Source of the DNA: an uncultured Porphyromonadaceae bacterium
GTDB lineage: Bacteria; Bacteroidota; Bacteroidia; Bacteroidales; Muribaculaceae
Direction: 5' to 3'
Length of the DNA: 10,462 bases
Assembly: GCA_900554265.1 (NCBI GenBank)
Contig: USGZ01000029.1
Span: forward strand, 1-10,462
This document shows, in pieces, positions 7,722 through 10,462 of the stretch. Positions within the stretch are counted from its first letter, which is position 1, and the number at the start of each line of letters is the position of its first letter. Under the pieces are notes generated by a model. The model was not told where the DNA came from. It made no database searches and was given only the letters and a program-made list of their open reading frames with translations. Position numbers and translations under genes: made by a program.

Positions 7722-7853
7722 AATAACCAATTAAGCGAACCTAATACCACCAATCGAACCAAAACACAGAAAAAAAAGACCAAAACCATCCAATCATCAC
7801 TTGCAATCGTCAAAACGAAAGTAACAGAAATCTATTACCTAACTATCCGACTA
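7722..7853 (+). promoter_or_regulatory. Long G-poor 5' leader of the SusC-like gene
   Basis: About 130 nt separate the predicted transcription start from the ATG. The stretch is made mainly of A and C, with only about 11 G, in sharp contrast to the GC-rich coding sequence around it. It should be nearly free of structure on the coding strand. No Shine-Dalgarno sequence is seen, so initiation may depend on A-rich unpaired RNA, as is described for Bacteroidota. No open frame of note, no riboswitch fold and no minus-strand TAnnTTTG element (as for an antisense RNA) were found. Confidence 0.45.
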
Positions 7854-10462
7854 ATGATCAATCTTAGAAACCAAGCCAAGACATTGGCGGTTTTCGTAAT
7901 GATGCTTCTTCTGGGAACCTCGGCAGCCCTGGCCCAGATGCTGGCAGGCGGTACTGTCACCGACACTACCGGCGAACCGCTGATCGGCGTCTCAGTCACT
8001 GAAAACGGAAAAACGAACGGTGCCACCACAGACATCGATGGCAAATTCCAGATCCGAGTTGCCGAAGGCGCTACCCTGACATTCTCCTATGTAGGCTACA
8101 CGAGCCAGCAGGCACGCGCGGCCGAAAACATGAACATCGTCCTCGAGGAAGACAACAATCTTCTCTCCGAGGTCGTAGTCGTAGGTTACGGCGTCCAGAA
8201 GAAAAGCGTCGTTACCGCCGCCATCTCGAAAGTAAGCGGCAGCGACCTCGAGAGCACCGCTCCCCTGCGTATGGACAACGCCCTCAAGGGCCTCGCATCG
8301 GGCGTTACGGTAACCTCCTCGTCCGGTCAGCCCGGCGCCGCCTCCCGCGTACGTGTCCGCGGTATCGGTACCATCAATAATTCCGATCCTCTGTATATCG
8401 TCGACGGCATGCCTATCGAAGGCGGTCTGGACTACCTGAACCCCAACGATATCGAATCCATCGAAGTCCTCAAGGACGCAGCCTCCGGCGCCGTCTACGG
8501 TGCCCGCGCCGCCAACGGCGTAATCCTGGTAACTACCCGCCAGGGCAAGGAAGGGCAGGCCCGTCTGAGCTACGACTTCAGCTACGGCTGGCAGAGCAAG
8601 GCCAAGAAACGTGCAGTCCTCAACGCCTCCGAGTATGCCATGATGATGAACGAAGGCCTCCTCAATTCCGGCCAGGCTCCCATGTACGCCAACCCCGACT
8701 CCTACGGCGAAGGCACCGACTGGCAGGATGTCGTCTTCAACGACAACGCTCCCGTAATGAGCCATCAGTTCAGTCTCTCCGGCGGTACTCAGAAGGTCGA
8801 CTACTTCCTCTCGCTGGGCTACTACACCCAGGAAGGTATCGTTGGCGGCAACTTCGACCGCTCGAACTACCAGCGCCTGACCATGCGCAGCAACCTCGGC
8901 ATCGAGGTATTCGACAAGAGCAACGAGCGCTCTTTCCTGAACAAGTTCAAGATCAACACCAACATCTCCTACGCCCGCATCAAGAGCAAGGGCATCGAGG
9001 TCAACTCGACCTGGGGCTCGCCGCTGGGTTCGGCCCTGTCCATGAGCCCTATCCTGACCCCTTACCTCGAGAAAGGCAGCGCCGAGGAGCAGGCACAGCT
9101 GGCATACCTGGCCGGCCAGAAGGACTACGTGCCCATGTACGGTCCGGACGGCCGTCTGGTGATGGTTCCGACCGCATTCGGCAACTTCCAGGAAATGAGC
9201 AACCCCGTGGCCAACATGAGCCTCCCCGGCGAAAAGGGCCACAGTCATAAGTTCGTAGGCAACTTCATCGGCGAACTCCAGGTCTGGGACGCCATCAAGT
9301 ACCGCATCAGCTACGGCGCCGACCTCTCCTTCTGGGGCGGCGACGGCTACACTCCCATCTACTACCTGCGCGACGGCCAGAGCCAGACATACTCTTCCGC
9401 TTACTCCAACAAGCATGAAGGCCTGGTATGGCAGCTCGAGAACCTTCTGAGCTACGACAAGACCCTCGGCGAGCACTCCTTCAGCGTAATCCTCGGCACC
9501 TCCGCCAAGCAGAGCAGCGGTTCCTACGTAAGCGCATCGCGCAACAACATCATCAACTACAACCGCCCCTACATCGACGCTTCGACCGGTCTGGCCACCA
9601 ACGGCGACCGCGACGGCGGCGGCGCTCCCAGCGTGAAGAACAAGCTGGCCTCCTACTTCGGCCGCGTAAGCTACAACTTCGCCGAGCGCTACATGCTTCA
9701 GGCAACACTGCGCCGCGACGGTTCCAGCCGCTTCGGCTCGAACAACCACTGGGCAACCTTCCCCTCCGTATCCGTGGGCTGGAACATCATGAACGAATCC
9801 TTCATGCGCTCCACCAGCCAGTGGCTCAACAACGCCAAGCTCCGCGTATCCTGGGGTAAGAACGGCAACGAGAACATCGGCGACTTCCAGTATATCGCCC
9901 TTGCCGCCAACGGCAACAACTACATCTTCGGCAATCCCGGCAACATCGCCATCGGCACCAAGCCGACCCAGCTGGCCAACCCGGACCTCAAATGGGAGGA
10001 ATCCAAGCAGACCGACCTCGGCCTCGACCTGGGCTTCCTGAACAACAAGTTCACCCTGAGCGTCGACTACTTCATCAAGGACACCGAAGGCATGCTTATG
10101 ACCCTTTCGCTGCCGCAGTACGTAGGCGAGGCTATCCCCGTAGGCAACGTCGGCAAGATGCGCAACAGCGGTCTCGAACTCGACTTCGGCTACCGCCAGA
10201 ACTTCGGCGAGCTCAGCATTCGCGTGGGCGCCAACGCTTCCTACCTTAAGAACAAGCTGATTTCCTACGGCAACGACCAGGGCTGGGCCAACCTGGACTC
10301 CTTCCAGGGCACAGGCACCATCTCACGCGCCGAGAACGGCGAACCCTTCCCCTTCTTCTACGGCTATAAGACCGACGGCATCCTGCAGAACCAGGCCGAG
10401 GCCGACGAGTACAACCGCATCAACGGCACCGCCCTCAAGCCCGGCGACGTACGCTACGTCGA
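7854..10462 (+). CDS. SusC-like TonB-dependent outer-membrane transporter, 3' end outside the window
   Basis: Energy-dependent import of oligosaccharides or peptides across the outer membrane, working with a SusD-like lipoprotein lid and TonB/ExbBD. The frame is open for 869 codons to the window edge; the family is usually about 1000-1100 residues, so the last part of the barrel is missing. Seen in order: signal peptide 1-27 (ALA before Gln28); carboxypeptidase-regulatory-like beta-sandwich at about 30-99 (GTVTDTTGEPLIGVSV...DIDGKFQIRV...LTFSYVGYTSQ); the TonB-box region SEVVVVGYG at 105-113; plug domain 115-230 with VRVRGIGTINNSDPLYIVDGMPI and SGAVYGARAANGVILVTT, both SusC/RagA hallmarks; then alternating aromatic barrel strands (for example YFGRVSYNFAERYMLQATLRRDGSSRFG). 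The N-terminal extension is the plain SusC type with no extra STN domain, so anti-sigma signalling is not expected. ATG 7854 is chosen because the signal peptide starts there. The adjacent DUF6377 gene is its likely regulator. Substrate unknown. Confidence 0.95.
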   Translation, partial: MINLRNQAKTLAVFVMMLLLGTSAALAQMLAGGTVTDTTGEPLIGVSVTENGKTNGATTDIDGKFQIRVAEGATLTFSYVGYTSQQARAAENMNIVLEEDNNLLSEVVVVGYGVQKKSVVTAAISKVSGSDLESTAPLRMDNALKGLASGVTVTSSSGQPGAASRVRVRGIGTINNSDPLYIVDGMPIEGGLDYLNPNDIESIEVLKDAASGAVYGARAANGVILVTTRQGKEGQARLSYDFSYGWQSKAKKRAVLNASEYAMMMNEGLLNSGQAPMYANPDSYGEGTDWQDVVFNDNAPVMSHQFSLSGGTQKVDYFLSLGYYTQEGIVGGNFDRSNYQRLTMRSNLGIEVFDKSNERSFLNKFKINTNISYARIKSKGIEVNSTWGSPLGSALSMSPILTPYLEKGSAEEQAQLAYLAGQKDYVPMYGPDGRLVMVPTAFGNFQEMSNPVANMSLPGEKGHSHKFVGNFIGELQVWDAIKYRISYGADLSFWGGDGYTPIYYLRDGQSQTYSSAYSNKHEGLVWQLENLLSYDKTLGEHSFSVILGTSAKQSSGSYVSASRNNIINYNRPYIDASTGLATNGDRDGGGAPSVKNKLASYFGRVSYNFAERYMLQATLRRDGSSRFGSNNHWATFPSVSVGWNIMNESFMRSTSQWLNNAKLRVSWGKNGNENIGDFQYIALAANGNNYIFGNPGNIAIGTKPTQLANPDLKWEESKQTDLGLDLGFLNNKFTLSVDYFIKDTEGMLMTLSLPQYVGEAIPVGNVGKMRNSGLELDFGYRQNFGELSIRVGANASYLKNKLISYGNDQGWANLDSFQGTGTISRAENGEPFPFFYGYKTDGILQNQAEADEYNRINGTALKPGDVRYV

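Noticed and set aside
7992..9749. A 585-codon open frame on the minus strand opposite the SusC gene
   Set aside because: The sense frame gives clear SusC hallmarks. The antisense product is a Val/Ala/Gly-rich sequence of low information with no promoter motif.

Overview
The window looks like chromosomal DNA from a fairly GC-rich member of the Bacteroidales, perhaps Muribaculaceae-like. That placement is inferred from family content and not from a marker-gene comparison. The signs are a SusC-type TonB-dependent transporter with an N-terminal carboxypeptidase-regulatory-like domain, a secreted protein with a short type IX secretion (T9SS)-style C-terminal tail, a DUF6377-type membrane regulator, and promoters of the Bacteroidetes form (TAnnTTTG near -7).

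Left part, minus strand (1-2966). A cytoplasmic type I L-asparaginase runs off the left edge and lies 56 bp downstream of a full-length methionyl-tRNA synthetase with zinc knuckle and C-terminal tRNA-binding domain. Both are housekeeping genes and may share a transcript. A well-formed Bacteroidetes promoter precedes metG.

Middle part (2967-5674). A 392-bp gene-free stretch holds the metG promoter, a 20-bp perfect palindrome embedded in AATC repeats phased at exactly 10 bp, and a GC-rich hairpin just past the stop of the next gene. That gene (3359-5674, minus) encodes a secreted 771-residue protein with a choice-of-anchor J (MAM-like) jelly-roll domain and a T9SS-type tail. Its substrate is unknown.

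Right part, plus strand (5675-10462). A 178-bp AT-rich divergent region carries two outward-facing -7 elements of identical sequence. To its right is a membrane-spanning DUF6377-family regulator: signal peptide, helical periplasmic sensor, one membrane helix, coiled coil and cytosolic C-terminal part. Its last ~50 residues, the helix-turn-helix, are cut off by an apparent 2-base insertion in a CTCTC run. A SusC-like outer-membrane transporter follows and runs off the right edge. It has its own promoter with a TTGCAC direct repeat and a ~130-nt, G-poor leader.

The regulator, the transporter and the divergent secreted protein probably belong to one nutrient-uptake locus, with SusD and any enzymes lying past the right edge. 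I see no tRNA, rRNA, insertion sequence or CRISPR array, and nothing that amounts to a clearly new system. The points most worth checking are the regulator frameshift and the two unusual intergenic sequence patterns.
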